From NCBI RefSeq assembly GCF_003837865.1, contig NZ_RQIS01000009.1, forward strand, positions 119,194 through 183,193: a DNA stretch of 64,000 nucleotides, read 5' to 3'. The notes beneath the pieces were generated by a model. That model did no database searches. It worked only from the letters and a program-made list of their open reading frames with translations, and was not told where the DNA came from. Origin of the DNA: Paraburkholderia dinghuensis. Lineage in GTDB: Bacteria; Pseudomonadota; Gammaproteobacteria; Burkholderiales; Burkholderiaceae. The position numbers and the translations under genes were made by a program. Shown piece after piece: positions 7,722 to 16,904 of the stretch. The first letter of the stretch is position 1; every line of letters starts with the position of its first letter.

Positions 7722-9427
7722 GCGTCGCTGCCTGTATCGTCGTTCCGATTTACAACCACAAGGACGCTATCGGCGGCACCGTGGCGAACCTGATCGTTCA
7801 CGGCCTGCACCTTATCGTCGTGGATGACGGCAGCGACGAGGCCACCCAGCATGTGCTCGCGGACCTCGCGCGGCGGCACAGCGGAAAGCTTACGCTGCTG
7901 CGCCTTCCCGTGAACAGCGGCAAGGGTGCGGCTGTGATGGCAGGACTGCGAGCGGCGCGCGACGCGGGCTACACGCACGCGTTGCAGATCGACGCCGACG
8001 GCCAGCACGACGCCGCGGACGTCCCGCGTTTTCTCGCAGCCGCTCAAGAGAATCCGCGCGCCATCGTGATCGGCCAGCCGGTGTACGACGAAAGCGTGCC
8101 GAAATCACGCCTCTACGGACGCTATGCGACCCACGTCTGGGTCTGGATTGAAACGCTCTCGTTCACGATCCGCGATTCGATGTGCGGATTCCGGCTGTAC
8201 CCGCTTGACGCAACTTGCTCGCTGATAGACAGCGTGAAGCTGCCAGAGCGGATGGATTTCGACATCGAGATCCTCGTACGCCTGCATTGGCGGCGTGTCG
8301 AATTTGTTTCGATCGCGACCGCTGTCAAATACGCGGCCGACGGCGTCTCGCACTTTGACGTGTTGTGGGACAACATCCGCATCAGCCGCAGCCATACACG
8401 GCTCGTTGCCGGCATGCTCGCACGTTTGCCGCTTCTGCTCGCGCGTAAGGCCTTGCCGCGACAAACGAACGGGGGCCGTCGCAGCACGCCCTGGTGGCAG
8501 ACCGCAGAGCGCGGCAGCCGCATTGGCATGAGGCTGCTCGCCTGGAGCTGCCGCCTCTTCGGCCGTCGATTTACGTCGCTCTGGCTGCACCCCATCGTCG
8601 CTTACTTCTTGCTCACCGCCCGTCCCGCCCGCGAAGCATCGCGGCGCTATTTCGACCGACTGTCGCAGTGCTCACCACAACAGCGGACGCCGCGTCCCGG
8701 CTGGCTCGCGACCTACCGGCACATGCTCGCGTTCGCGCAAGCCGGCTTCGACAAGCTGGCTGCCTGGTCCGGCCGGGTCGCTCAGGCCGACGTGCAGATC
8801 GACGACGCGAGTGCGCTCGACGCACTGATCGCGAGTGGCCGCGGTGCGCTGGTGATCGGTTCGCATCACGGTAATCTGGAGATGGCGCGGGCGCTCGCCG
8901 TGCGCGGTGCGCAAACGAAGGTGACGGCCATCGTCTACACGGAGCACGCGAAACGCTTCAACCGTGTGCTGGCTGGCGCCCATCACGATTTCGCGCGGCG
9001 TCTGGTTGAGGTGAGCGACTTCGGTCCGCAAACGGTGCTAATGATGCAGGATCGTATCGAGCGCGGTGAATTGCTCGTCATCGTCGGTGACCGCACGCCT
9101 GCGAGCGAAACAGGACGCACGACCGAGGCCCGGTTTCTCGGCGAGACCGCAGCATTTGCGCAGGGTCCCTATGTATTGGCGCATGTGCTCGCGTGCCCCG
9201 TTTTTCTGTTGTTCTGCCTGAAAGAGGGGCGCGGCTACCGGCTCTACTTCGAGTCGTTTGCCGAGCGCATCGAATTGCCGCGGCGCGCTCGCGCAGACCA
9301 TATCGCCGCGTGGGCGCAGCGCTTTGCGACGCGCCTCGAACATTATTGTCGCAAGGCGCCTTATCAATGGTTCAACTTTTACGACTTTTGGGCACGCCCC
9401 AATGGGGAGGCGCGTGGCCGAACATGA
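7718..9427 (+). CDS. apeJ: Glycosyltransferase 2 / LpxL-type acyltransferase fusion
   Basis: A 569-residue bifunctional protein. Residues 1 to about 240 are a GT-A glycosyltransferase of family 2, starting CIVVPIYNHKDAIGGTV and carrying the nucleotide-sugar motif QIDADGQHD at about 89. Residues about 270-569 resemble LpxL/HtrB lipid A acyltransferases, with the HX4E box in GSHHGNLEMARAL at about 381. In APE loci this fusion is thought to build the sugar and lipid anchor that holds the polyene in the outer membrane. It begins in an ATGA overlap with the preceding stop and is followed by the ammonia-lyase with a 26-base overlap. Confidence 0.9.
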   Translation: MSVAACIVVPIYNHKDAIGGTVANLIVHGLHLIVVDDGSDEATQHVLADLARRHSGKLTLLRLPVNSGKGAAVMAGLRAARDAGYTHALQIDADGQHDAADVPRFLAAAQENPRAIVIGQPVYDESVPKSRLYGRYATHVWVWIETLSFTIRDSMCGFRLYPLDATCSLIDSVKLPERMDFDIEILVRLHWRRVEFVSIATAVKYAADGVSHFDVLWDNIRISRSHTRLVAGMLARLPLLLARKALPRQTNGGRRSTPWWQTAERGSRIGMRLLAWSCRLFGRRFTSLWLHPIVAYFLLTARPAREASRRYFDRLSQCSPQQRTPRPGWLATYRHMLAFAQAGFDKLAAWSGRVAQADVQIDDASALDALIASGRGALVIGSHHGNLEMARALAVRGAQTKVTAIVYTEHAKRFNRVLAGAHHDFARRLVEVSDFGPQTVLMMQDRIERGELLVIVGDRTPASETGRTTEARFLGETAAFAQGPYVLAHVLACPVFLLFCLKEGRGYRLYFESFAERIELPRRARADHIAAWAQRFATRLEHYCRKAPYQWFNFYDFWARPNGEARGRT

Positions 9428-10991
9428 CCTGAACGACGACGAGGTCAGACCTGAGGCCGTAGTGATCGGCGGCCGCCGTTTGACGATCGAGGACGTCGTG
9501 GCGGTGGCTCGGCATGGCGCCGTCGTAAAGCTTGGCGACGATCCGGCCTGGCGAGGGCGCATCGAGCGCGGCGCCGAGTTTCTGCGTCGCCACCTGGCGG
9601 CGGGCGCGACCGTGTACGGAGTCAATACGGGCTACGGGGACGCCTGTGTCGTCGATGTGCCGATGACGCTCGTCGAGGCTCTGCCGTTGCAGCTCACGCG
9701 CTATCACGGCTGCGGCATGGGCGAGTATCTGGATGACGCGTCGGTGCTCGCTGTCATCGCCGCCCGCCTGAATTCGCTGGCCTATGGGCTGTCGGGCGTG
9801 CGTCCCGTGTTGCTCGAACGGCTCGCCGACCTGATCAATCATCGTGTGCTTCCGCGTGTTCCTGCCGAAGGATCGGTCGGGGCGAGTGGTGACCTCACTC
9901 CGCTTTCCTATGTCGCGGCAGCGCTGGTGGGCGAGCGCGATGTCCAGTTTCGGGGTGCGTCATGCGACGCGCGCGATGCGTGGATCGCGCTCGGCCGCGA
10001 GCCAATAACGCTTGCGCCAAAGGAAGGACTCGCGCTGATGAACGGTACGGCAGTGATGACCGGCCTCGCGTGTCTCGCTTTCGCGCGTGCCACGCAGCTC
10101 GCGCGGCTCGCCGCGCGTCTTACCGCGCTCGCGACGGTGGCGCTCGACGGGCGTGCTGCGCATTTCGATGCTTTCATCTTCGAATCCAAGCCGCATGCCG
10201 GGCAGGGCGTAGCGGCTGCCTGGATCCGCGCGGATCTCGCCGGGCGTCCGGACACGCCAGGTCACCGCCTTCAGGACCGGTACTCGATTCGCTGTGCACC
10301 GCACGTGATTGGCGTGGCGTGCGACGCGTTGACGTGGATGCGCCGTGACATCGAGAACGAACTGAACAGCGCCAACGACAACCCTCTGATCGACCCCGAT
10401 GGCGAACGCGTGCTACATGGGGGAAACTTCTATGGCGGTCATATTGCGTTTGCCATGGATGGCCTGAAGGCTGCCGTGGCGAACCTTGCCGATCTGATGG
10501 ATCGACAACTTGCACTGCTCGTCGACGACAAGTTCAACAACGGTCTGCCGCGTAACCTGACCGGCGCGAGCGCCGCACGTGCGGCGATCAATCACGGCTT
10601 CAAGGCTGTGCAGATTTCGTCGTCCGCGTGGACGGCGGAAGCACTCAAGCACACGATGCCCGCGAGTGTGTTCTCCCGGTCCACGGAAGCGCACAACCAG
10701 GACAAGGTGAGCATGGGGACGATTGCGGCGCGCGACTGTCTGCGCGTGCTGCAACTGACCGAGCAGGTCGCGGCGGCGCATGCGCTCGCCACGGTGCAGG
10801 CTGCGCGGCTGCGTCTGCGCAGCAATGTCGCGACAGTGGTCCCCGAGCCGCTTTACCGCTTCATGGAGGAAGTGGGTGCTGTATCTGCGTTCGTCGATGA
10901 GGATCGCGCGCTCGAACATGAACTGCGCGCCATGACGAAACGGATCGCCGCAGGCGACTTTCTCGCGCAGAACCACGGGGACAGACGATGA
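9402..10991 (+). CDS. Aromatic amino acid ammonia-lyase (HAL/PAL/TAL family)
   Basis: A 529-residue lyase with the self-forming MIO cofactor triad Ala161-Ser162-Gly163 in GSVGASGDLTPLSYV and the family signature YGVNTGYG at 72-79. It eliminates ammonia from an aromatic amino acid. The substrate-pocket pair is Tyr101-His102 in LTRYHGCGMGEY; a His at this place is typical of tyrosine-using enzymes, while histidine lyases have Ser-His. Inside a pigment operon it most likely supplies 4-coumarate or cinnamate as, or towards, the aryl starter. The start is uncertain: ATG 9402 overlaps apeJ, whereas GTG 9414 has a strong GGGGAGG but only a three-base gap. Confidence 0.9.
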   Translation: MGRRVAEHDLNDDEVRPEAVVIGGRRLTIEDVVAVARHGAVVKLGDDPAWRGRIERGAEFLRRHLAAGATVYGVNTGYGDACVVDVPMTLVEALPLQLTRYHGCGMGEYLDDASVLAVIAARLNSLAYGLSGVRPVLLERLADLINHRVLPRVPAEGSVGASGDLTPLSYVAAALVGERDVQFRGASCDARDAWIALGREPITLAPKEGLALMNGTAVMTGLACLAFARATQLARLAARLTALATVALDGRAAHFDAFIFESKPHAGQGVAAAWIRADLAGRPDTPGHRLQDRYSIRCAPHVIGVACDALTWMRRDIENELNSANDNPLIDPDGERVLHGGNFYGGHIAFAMDGLKAAVANLADLMDRQLALLVDDKFNNGLPRNLTGASAARAAINHGFKAVQISSSAWTAEALKHTMPASVFSRSTEAHNQDKVSMGTIAARDCLRVLQLTEQVAAAHALATVQAARLRLRSNVATVVPEPLYRFMEEVGAVSAFVDEDRALEHELRAMTKRIAAGDFLAQNHGDRR

Positions 10992-11428
10992 GTGAGGCGG
11001 GCAAGGTTTCAGGAATGTTGAGCGCGAGCGCGCACATTGAGGTGCCGTTCCATGACGTTGATGCAATGAACGTCTGCTGGCACGGCCACTATCTGAAGTA
11101 TTTCGAATTTGGCCGCGCGGCATTGCTGCGCAAGTTCGACTACGACTATCGCGAGATGCAGGCATCGGGCTATGTGTGGCCCGTGGTGGAAGTGCATCTG
11201 AAATATGTGCGTCCTGCCGTTTATGGTCAGCAGCTAGAGGTTTGCGCGCAACTGATTGAGTACGACAATCGCCTGAAAATCGGCTACGAAATCTTCGATC
11301 GCGATTCGCACGTGAGGCTTACCAAAGGCTACACGATTCAGGTCGCGGTGGATGCCGCCACGCAGGAGCTGCAATACGTGTCGCCGCCCATCGTGCTCGA
11401 GAAGCTGGAGCGCGCATGGGCACGTTGA
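10988..11428 (+). CDS. apeK: Hot-dog thioesterase of the APE cluster
   Basis: A 146-residue YbgC/FadM-type 4HBT thioesterase. The motif FHDVDAMNVCWHGHYLKYFE places the catalytic Asp at residue 25, in the same place as in YbgC. It probably hydrolyses acyl-ACP or acyl-CoA thioesters, as an editing or release step of polyene synthesis. It begins in an ATGA overlap with the lyase stop and its end overlaps the next gene by 13 bases. Confidence 0.9.
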   Translation: MSEAGKVSGMLSASAHIEVPFHDVDAMNVCWHGHYLKYFEFGRAALLRKFDYDYREMQASGYVWPVVEVHLKYVRPAVYGQQLEVCAQLIEYDNRLKIGYEIFDRDSHVRLTKGYTIQVAVDAATQELQYVSPPIVLEKLERAWAR

Positions 11429-12078
11429 AACGACGCGCGGTAGTCTCAGCGCTGATTGTGCTTCAGGCGCTGTGGATGCCGGCGCGGGCCGAGACGGCGC
11501 TTTCGGGCGTGAGCACGAGCGATGCCGCGCTCGTCTCGCAGATCACGGCACGCCTCGCACGTGCGAAGGGCGTGCGTGCGCGCTTTACGCAGACGCAGAA
11601 GCTTGCCGCGATGAAGGCACCGCTAGTAAGCGTGGGGTCGCTGCTCTTCTTCCGCGACCGTGGCGTGATCTGGCAGGTCGATACGCCATACCGGAAAACG
11701 TGGGTGATAGGCGACAGCGGGATCGTCGCGATCGACGCGGGAGGTGCGCGCCTCTCGAACGGTGCGGCGCAGGGTTCGCGTGGTGCGGTGGAGATTGCGA
11801 AGATGATGCGCGCGATGCTTGGCGGTGACCTGAGCGCACTGTACTCGCAGTTCGACGTGGAAGCGAGCGGCTCGCAGTCCCGGTGGCAGATGCGCCTCGT
11901 GCCGCGCCAGCCGCAGATCGCGCAATCGCTTCGCGCCATACAGATGGACGGCGGCGATTTCCTGAAGAGCTTGAGCATCACGCTCGCAAACGGCGACGTC
12001 ACGCAGTTCGACTTCAGTGGCAGCGAAGAGGTGGACGAGCTTACGCCCGCTGACCAGAAGAATTTCGGAACGCGATAG
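11416..12078 (+). CDS. apeL: LolA-like periplasmic lipoprotein carrier
   Basis: A 220-residue exported protein with a signal peptide (basic MGTLKRRA, hydrophobic core, cleavage after ARA near residue 25). The mature part has the LolA fold signature: AKGVRARFTQTQKLAAM, GSLLFFRDRGVIWQVDTPY and a late FDFSGSEEVDEL. LolA ferries lipoproteins between membranes; APE-locus homologues are believed to carry the lipidated polyene across the periplasm. It overlaps both neighbours and pairs functionally with the MMPL exporter that follows. Confidence 0.9.
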   Translation: MGTLKRRAVVSALIVLQALWMPARAETALSGVSTSDAALVSQITARLARAKGVRARFTQTQKLAAMKAPLVSVGSLLFFRDRGVIWQVDTPYRKTWVIGDSGIVAIDAGGARLSNGAAQGSRGAVEIAKMMRAMLGGDLSALYSQFDVEASGSQSRWQMRLVPRQPQIAQSLRAIQMDGGDFLKSLSITLANGDVTQFDFSGSEEVDELTPADQKNFGTR

Positions 12079-14489
12079 TGGACTATCCCGAGCTTCGCTC
12101 CGCAACCCCACCCTGGCGGCAGTGGGCCCTGCGCGCGGCCTGGCTGTTGCTCGCTGTGGCGGCGGCGCTTTACTGCGCCGTGCGCTTTGCGGGGCCCACG
12201 CCTTTGCAGACGAATCTGCTCGCGCTGTTGCCTGCGACGGAGGCCGACCCCGTGGCAGAAGAAGCGGTGGACCAGCTCGCAGGCGCACTCGGCAACCGTG
12301 CTGTGTTGCTCGTGTCGAGTGACGACGCGGCGCACGCGAAGGCGGCCGCAGAGCAACTCGGCGCTGCATTGACAGCGAGCCGTGCGTTCGCATCGGTGAC
12401 GGCACGCGTCCCACCGTTCGATCTGGGCCGCATCACGCGTTTCTACTCGCCATACCGTTTTGGTCTGCTCACGGCCGAAGACCGCGCGAGCGTTGCCGGT
12501 GGGGCCGAGGCGCTGCGCGGCGCGCTTGCCGAACGACTATACGGACTACCGGCCGCGGGTCTCGCGACATCGCTCTCCGAGGATCCATTCGGCTGGCTTC
12601 AGCACTGGCTTGCTGGACTTCCGCTCGCAGCGTCGAATCTGACCGTCGAGGACGGCCTTCTGGTTTCGCACCACGGTTCCACCACGAGCGTGCTCGTCGT
12701 CGGCACGCTGCCCGCGTCTGCCTACGATGCGGACGTTCAGCGAAGCGTGCTGCTTGCCGTCGCACGCGGCGAGACGGCACTCAAGGTCACGTGGCCCGAT
12801 GTCACCGTCGCGCGCACTGGCGCGGTGTTCTATGCCGAGGCAGCGCGCCGCGCCTCGGAGCGTGACGTTCACGTGATCGGTATCGTGACGTCGGTGGGCA
12901 TCGCGCTGCTGATGCTCTGGATCTTCCGCTCGCCGCGGTTGATCTTTCTCGGCTTCCTTTCGACCGCACTCGGCATTCTTTTCGCGCTCGCAATCACGAT
13001 GTTTGTCTTCGGCAAGCTTCATCTGCTGACACTTGTGTTCGGTGCGAGCCTGATCGGTGAGGCCGTCGACTACTCGATTCAATACTTCGTCGTGTACCTC
13101 GGCGCGCGGCACAACTGGGACTCGCAGCGAGGCGCGCGGGAGGTGCTGCCCGCGTTGACGGTGGCGTTGAGCACGAGCCTGCTCGGCTACGCCATTCTGG
13201 CGTTTGCGCCGTTTTCGGCGCTCAGGCAGATCGCCTGCTTTGCCATCGTTGGCATCTTCACCGCCTTCGCTTCGGTCATCGGGCTGCTGCCTGGCCTGAT
13301 GACGCAACCGCCGCGCAGCAGTCCCCGGACGCTGTTCGCGGTGGCCGCCTCCTCGCTCAAGAGATGGCACGCGCTGATCGGCGGCCGGCGTGCGTGGGGC
13401 GTTGCTCTCGTGCTCGTGATCGTCGCCGTGCCGGGTTGGCTGCAGTTGCGCAGCGATGACGACATTCATCTGCTGATCCAGCGCGATCCGGCGCTCGTCG
13501 CACAGGAGCGCCAGGTGAGCGGTGCGGTAGGGGTGGAGAACAGCGCGCAGTTCTTCGTCGTGCGCGGCGCAACGCCGGAGATGGTGCTCGAGCGTGCCGA
13601 AGCTCTGTGCGAGCGTATCGGAGCACTCACCGGCGCGTCGGCGGTGAGCGGCTGGCAGTCGGTGACGTCGTTCGTGCCGTCCGCGCGACAGCAGCGGGCC
13701 GATCATGCTTTGCTGGACGCACACGTGTTCGACGATCCGTCCGCTTTGCGCGCGATGCTGGGCGCAGCTGGCTTTCGCGACGAAGTGGCGCAAGCGTGGC
13801 CGGCCGCCTACGCGTCGTCGGGCACTTCGGTGCTGCGCGTGGAGGACTGGCTCGCTGAGCCCTGGTCACAGCCATTTCGTCATCTTTGGCTTGGGCGCTC
13901 CGCGAGCACACCCGGCGCGTTCGTCGCAGTTGTGATTCCGCAAGGCGTGACGCTCGCCAACGAGCCGGCGCTGCTCGGTGTCGCACAGGCGTTGCCCGGT
14001 GTGAGTTTCGTCGATAAAGCCGCGAGCGTGTCGCGGCTCTTTGGTGTCTATCGGCACGACGGCGCCATCTGGCTGGCCGTCGCATTGACTCTGGTGTTTG
14101 CGCTTCTGATGGTCCGCTACGGCTGGCGCGAGGCAATCGCGGTGATGATGCCCGTGTGGCTCGCAATCGGCGTGACGCTCGGCGTTTTCGGCTATTTGCA
14201 CGTGGCCATCAATCTTTTCCACCTGCTGGCGTTGATGCTGGTGCTCGGCGTGGGCGCGAACTACGCAGTCTTTCTGCGCGAAGGCGCGATGCGCTCCGCT
14301 TCCGATCACGGCGCCGTATGGACAGGCGTGCTGCTGTCGGCTACCACGACCTTGCTGTCGTTCGGCATGCTCGGCATGAGTTCGATGCCCGCGCTCAAGA
14401 GCTTTGGCGCCACGCTGTCGCTCGGCATCATGGTGTCCGTCATGCTCGCGCCTATCGGCATTCCCTCGATTCAAAGGAGAAAGGCGTAA
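12078..14489 (+). CDS. apeM: MMPL/RND-type exporter of aryl polyene
   Basis: An 803-residue RND-superfamily MMPL protein with about 12 membrane segments: one N-terminal, five around 270-410, one near 440 and five at the C-terminus, separated by two large periplasmic loops. It starts with GTG at 12078 in a one-base overlap with the LolA-like gene. It should lift the aryl polyene lipid out of the inner membrane and hand it to the LolA-like carrier. It ends in one-base contact with the next start, which has its own AAAGGAGAAAGG ribosome site. Confidence 0.9.
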   Translation: MDYPELRSATPPWRQWALRAAWLLLAVAAALYCAVRFAGPTPLQTNLLALLPATEADPVAEEAVDQLAGALGNRAVLLVSSDDAAHAKAAAEQLGAALTASRAFASVTARVPPFDLGRITRFYSPYRFGLLTAEDRASVAGGAEALRGALAERLYGLPAAGLATSLSEDPFGWLQHWLAGLPLAASNLTVEDGLLVSHHGSTTSVLVVGTLPASAYDADVQRSVLLAVARGETALKVTWPDVTVARTGAVFYAEAARRASERDVHVIGIVTSVGIALLMLWIFRSPRLIFLGFLSTALGILFALAITMFVFGKLHLLTLVFGASLIGEAVDYSIQYFVVYLGARHNWDSQRGAREVLPALTVALSTSLLGYAILAFAPFSALRQIACFAIVGIFTAFASVIGLLPGLMTQPPRSSPRTLFAVAASSLKRWHALIGGRRAWGVALVLVIVAVPGWLQLRSDDDIHLLIQRDPALVAQERQVSGAVGVENSAQFFVVRGATPEMVLERAEALCERIGALTGASAVSGWQSVTSFVPSARQQRADHALLDAHVFDDPSALRAMLGAAGFRDEVAQAWPAAYASSGTSVLRVEDWLAEPWSQPFRHLWLGRSASTPGAFVAVVIPQGVTLANEPALLGVAQALPGVSFVDKAASVSRLFGVYRHDGAIWLAVALTLVFALLMVRYGWREAIAVMMPVWLAIGVTLGVFGYLHVAINLFHLLALMLVLGVGANYAVFLREGAMRSASDHGAVWTGVLLSATTTLLSFGMLGMSSMPALKSFGATLSLGIMVSVMLAPIGIPSIQRRKA

Positions 14490-15670
14490 TGGGGCTCCCT
14501 GTCTATCTGCACGCGCTCGGCATGGTCAACGCGCTCGGCGACGACGTGCCCTCGATCGTCAGTGCGCTCGCGCGCGGCGAGGCACCCGGCATGGGCCCGA
14601 TACGGACACGCACCGGCGTCGCTTTCGCCGGCAGTGTCAACGCACCGCTGGACGTAGCGCCGCCCGCATCGCTGCGGCGCTACGACTGCCGTAACAACCG
14701 CTTGCTGCTCGCTGCGCTGGCGCAGATCCAGCCCGCGATCGACTCGGCGCGCGATCGATTCGGCGCGGGCCGCATCGGCGTCGTGCTCGGTACGAGCACG
14801 TCGGGCATCAGCGCCGCGGAGATGGCGTTCGCGCAGCCGGCGGACCACGCGGCGCCAGCCGCGCCCTTCGATTACTGCCAGATGGAAATCGGCACGGCCG
14901 CACCGTTTGCCGCTGCCGCACTTGATCTGGGCGGCCCGGCGTTCACGATTTCCACGGCATGCACGTCGAGCGCCAAGGCCTTCGTTGCCGCGCGTCGTCT
15001 GCTGCGGGCGAACCTGTGCGACGCGGTGGTCGTTGGCGGCGTCGATTCGCTTTGTGAACTAACGCTGCAAGGCTTCGCCTCGCTTGAATCGACGAGCCCC
15101 GTGCGCACTAATCCGATGAGCGCGAAACGCCGCGGCATCAACATCGGCGAGGGCGCGGCGGTATTCCTGATGAGCCGCGAGGAGGGGCCGGTGATGCTGG
15201 CGGGCGCGGGTGAGTCGAGCGACGCCCACCATATCTCGGCGCCCGATCCGCAGGGCGCGGGCGGCGAACTCGCGTTGCGCGCAGCGCTCGCGGACGCTGA
15301 CGTCAGCGCGGCGGCGATCGGTTACGTCAATCTGCACGCAACCGCGACGCTCAAGAACGACCAGATGGAAGCGCATCTGATGGCGCGCGTTTTTCCCAAT
15401 GGCGTTGCCGCGAGCGGAACGAAGCCGCTGACGGGTCATACGCTCGGCGCCGCAGGCGCGAGCGAACTGGGGCTCGCGTGGCTCACGCTCGCACGCGACG
15501 ACGTGGCGCTGCCGCGCCATCTGTGGGACGGCGAAGCCGATCCGGCGCTGCCGGCGCTCGATCTCGTGGAAGACGTGAGGCACCTGCCGCGCGGCACCGC
15601 GCGCCAATACGTGATGAGCAATTCGTTCGCGTTCGGCGGCAGCAACGTTTCACTAATACTCGGGCGGTGA
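14489..15670 (+). CDS. apeO: Beta-ketoacyl-ACP synthase (APE elongation ketosynthase)
   Basis: A 393-residue FabF-like ketosynthase with an intact Cys-His-His set: Cys158 in STACTSSAKAF, the first His in NLHATATLKND and the second in LTGHTLGAAGASE. In studied APE systems this enzyme forms a heterodimer with the short chain-length factor (here at 3369) and extends the polyene with malonyl-ACP. The start is ATG 14489 with AAAGGAG upstream. The DUF3261 lipoprotein gene (apeN) that precedes apeO in E. coli-type loci is absent here. Confidence 0.92.
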   Translation: MGLPVYLHALGMVNALGDDVPSIVSALARGEAPGMGPIRTRTGVAFAGSVNAPLDVAPPASLRRYDCRNNRLLLAALAQIQPAIDSARDRFGAGRIGVVLGTSTSGISAAEMAFAQPADHAAPAAPFDYCQMEIGTAAPFAAAALDLGGPAFTISTACTSSAKAFVAARRLLRANLCDAVVVGGVDSLCELTLQGFASLESTSPVRTNPMSAKRRGINIGEGAAVFLMSREEGPVMLAGAGESSDAHHISAPDPQGAGGELALRAALADADVSAAAIGYVNLHATATLKNDQMEAHLMARVFPNGVAASGTKPLTGHTLGAAGASELGLAWLTLARDDVALPRHLWDGEADPALPALDLVEDVRHLPRGTARQYVMSNSFAFGGSNVSLILGR

Positions 15671-15678
15671 TCGAGACA

Positions 15679-16182
15679 ATGAACCAGTCCATCCTTCCAC
15701 TGCCAGGCGAGATTGCGCACGGCGGCGCTTTCCCGTCGATCGAGGCGATTATTCCCCATCGCGGCACGATGCTGCTGCTCGACTCGGTCGCCGCGTGCAG
15801 CGACGAGTCGCTCACAGCCGATGCCTCCGTACGCGCCGATGCGTGGTACGCCGACGCGCAGGGCGCGATGCCCGCATGGATTGGCATCGAACTGATGGCG
15901 CAGGCGATCGCGGCCCACGTGGGCCTGCTGTCGATGCGCGAGGGCAAACCGGTGCGCTCAGGCGTGCTCCTCGGCACGCGCCGCTATGCGGCGTTGTGTC
16001 CTGCGTTCGCGAGCGGCGCGCCGCTGCGCGTGACGGTCAAAGAACTGCTGCGCAGCGAAGAAGGCCACGGTGCCTACGACTGCACGATCGAACAGGATGG
16101 CGCGTTATGCGCCGAGGCCACGGTGAAGGTGTACCAGCCGCGCGATTTTCAGACATTCATCAAGGAGAGTTACGGATCATGA
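15679..16182 (+). CDS. apeP: 3-hydroxyacyl-ACP dehydratase
   Basis: A 167-residue hot-dog dehydratase. The N-terminal IEAIIPHRGTMLLLDSV carries the expected His, and WIGIELMAQAIAAHVGL the second catalytic-helix acid. It removes water from the 3-hydroxyacyl-ACP after ketoreduction to give the trans double bond. ATG 15679 is the simplest start; a GTG at 15667 would overlap the previous stop as GTGA, like other junctions in this operon, and add four residues. This is the second dehydratase of the cluster, the other being the fused domain at the end of the 6018-7721 gene. Confidence 0.9.
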   Translation: MNQSILPLPGEIAHGGAFPSIEAIIPHRGTMLLLDSVAACSDESLTADASVRADAWYADAQGAMPAWIGIELMAQAIAAHVGLLSMREGKPVRSGVLLGTRRYAALCPAFASGAPLRVTVKELLRSEEGHGAYDCTIEQDGALCAEATVKVYQPRDFQTFIKESYGS

Positions 16183-16904
16183 GCCGGCGTGTTCTTGTTA
16201 CCGGAGCCAGCCGCGGTATCGGCCGCGCCATCGCTTATCAGATGGCCGCGGACGGCTTTGCTGTCACCGTACATTGCCGCACTGGCGTTAGCGAAGCACA
16301 GGCCGTTGCGGCGGGCATCGCCGCACAGGGCGGCACGGCCACGGTTCTGCAGTTCGACGTGCGCGATCGCGCAGCGTGCCGCGCGGCACTCGAAGCGGAC
16401 GTGGCAGCGCATGGCCCGTACTACGGCATTGTCTGCTGCGCGGGCGTGACGCGAGACGCCGCGTTCCCGGCGTTGACCGACGAAGATTGGGACATCGTGC
16501 TGGAAACGGGCCTCGACGCGTTTTACAACGTCGTGCATCCGCTGATCATGCCGATGGTGCGTGCGCGCAAGGGTGGCCGGATCGTGACGGTGGCCTCGGT
16601 CTCGGGCGTGACGGGAAATCGCGGGCAGGTGAATTACAGCGCAGCCAAGGCCGGCCTGATCGGCGCGACGAAGGCACTCGCTGTGGAACTGGCCACGCGC
16701 AACATCACCGTCAACAGCGTGGCGCCGGGGCTTGTGGACACCGGCATGCTCGACGACGTGCCGCTCGACCAGGCGCTGAAGGCCGTGCCGATGAATCGTG
16801 TGGGGCAACCCGCCGAAGTGGCGGCCGTGGTCGGCTTCCTGATGTCCGACTCGGCGTCGTATGTCACGCGCCAGGTCATCGGCGTCAACGGCGGGATGAT
16901 CTGA
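16179..16904 (+). CDS. apeQ: 3-oxoacyl-ACP reductase (FabG-like)
   Basis: A 241-residue short-chain dehydrogenase of the FabG type. The NADPH-binding motif is GASRGIG near the N-terminus, and the catalytic Tyr153 and Lys157 lie in NYSAAKAG with Ser in VASVSGV. It reduces the 3-ketoacyl-ACP formed by ApeO in each polyene cycle. It begins inside the previous stop (ATGA) and ends in an overlap with the next start, so it is translationally coupled both ways. Confidence 0.93.
   Translation: MSRRVLVTGASRGIGRAIAYQMAADGFAVTVHCRTGVSEAQAVAAGIAAQGGTATVLQFDVRDRAACRAALEADVAAHGPYYGIVCCAGVTRDAAFPALTDEDWDIVLETGLDAFYNVVHPLIMPMVRARKGGRIVTVASVSGVTGNRGQVNYSAAKAGLIGATKALAVELATRNITVNSVAPGLVDTGMLDDVPLDQALKAVPMNRVGQPAEVAAVVGFLMSDSASYVTRQVIGVNGGMI

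Noticed and set aside
12546..13793. 415-codon minus-strand frame
   Set aside because: It lies inside the MMPL exporter gene on the opposite strand and is His/Arg/Gln-rich with no family resemblance, a shadow of GC-rich coding DNA.
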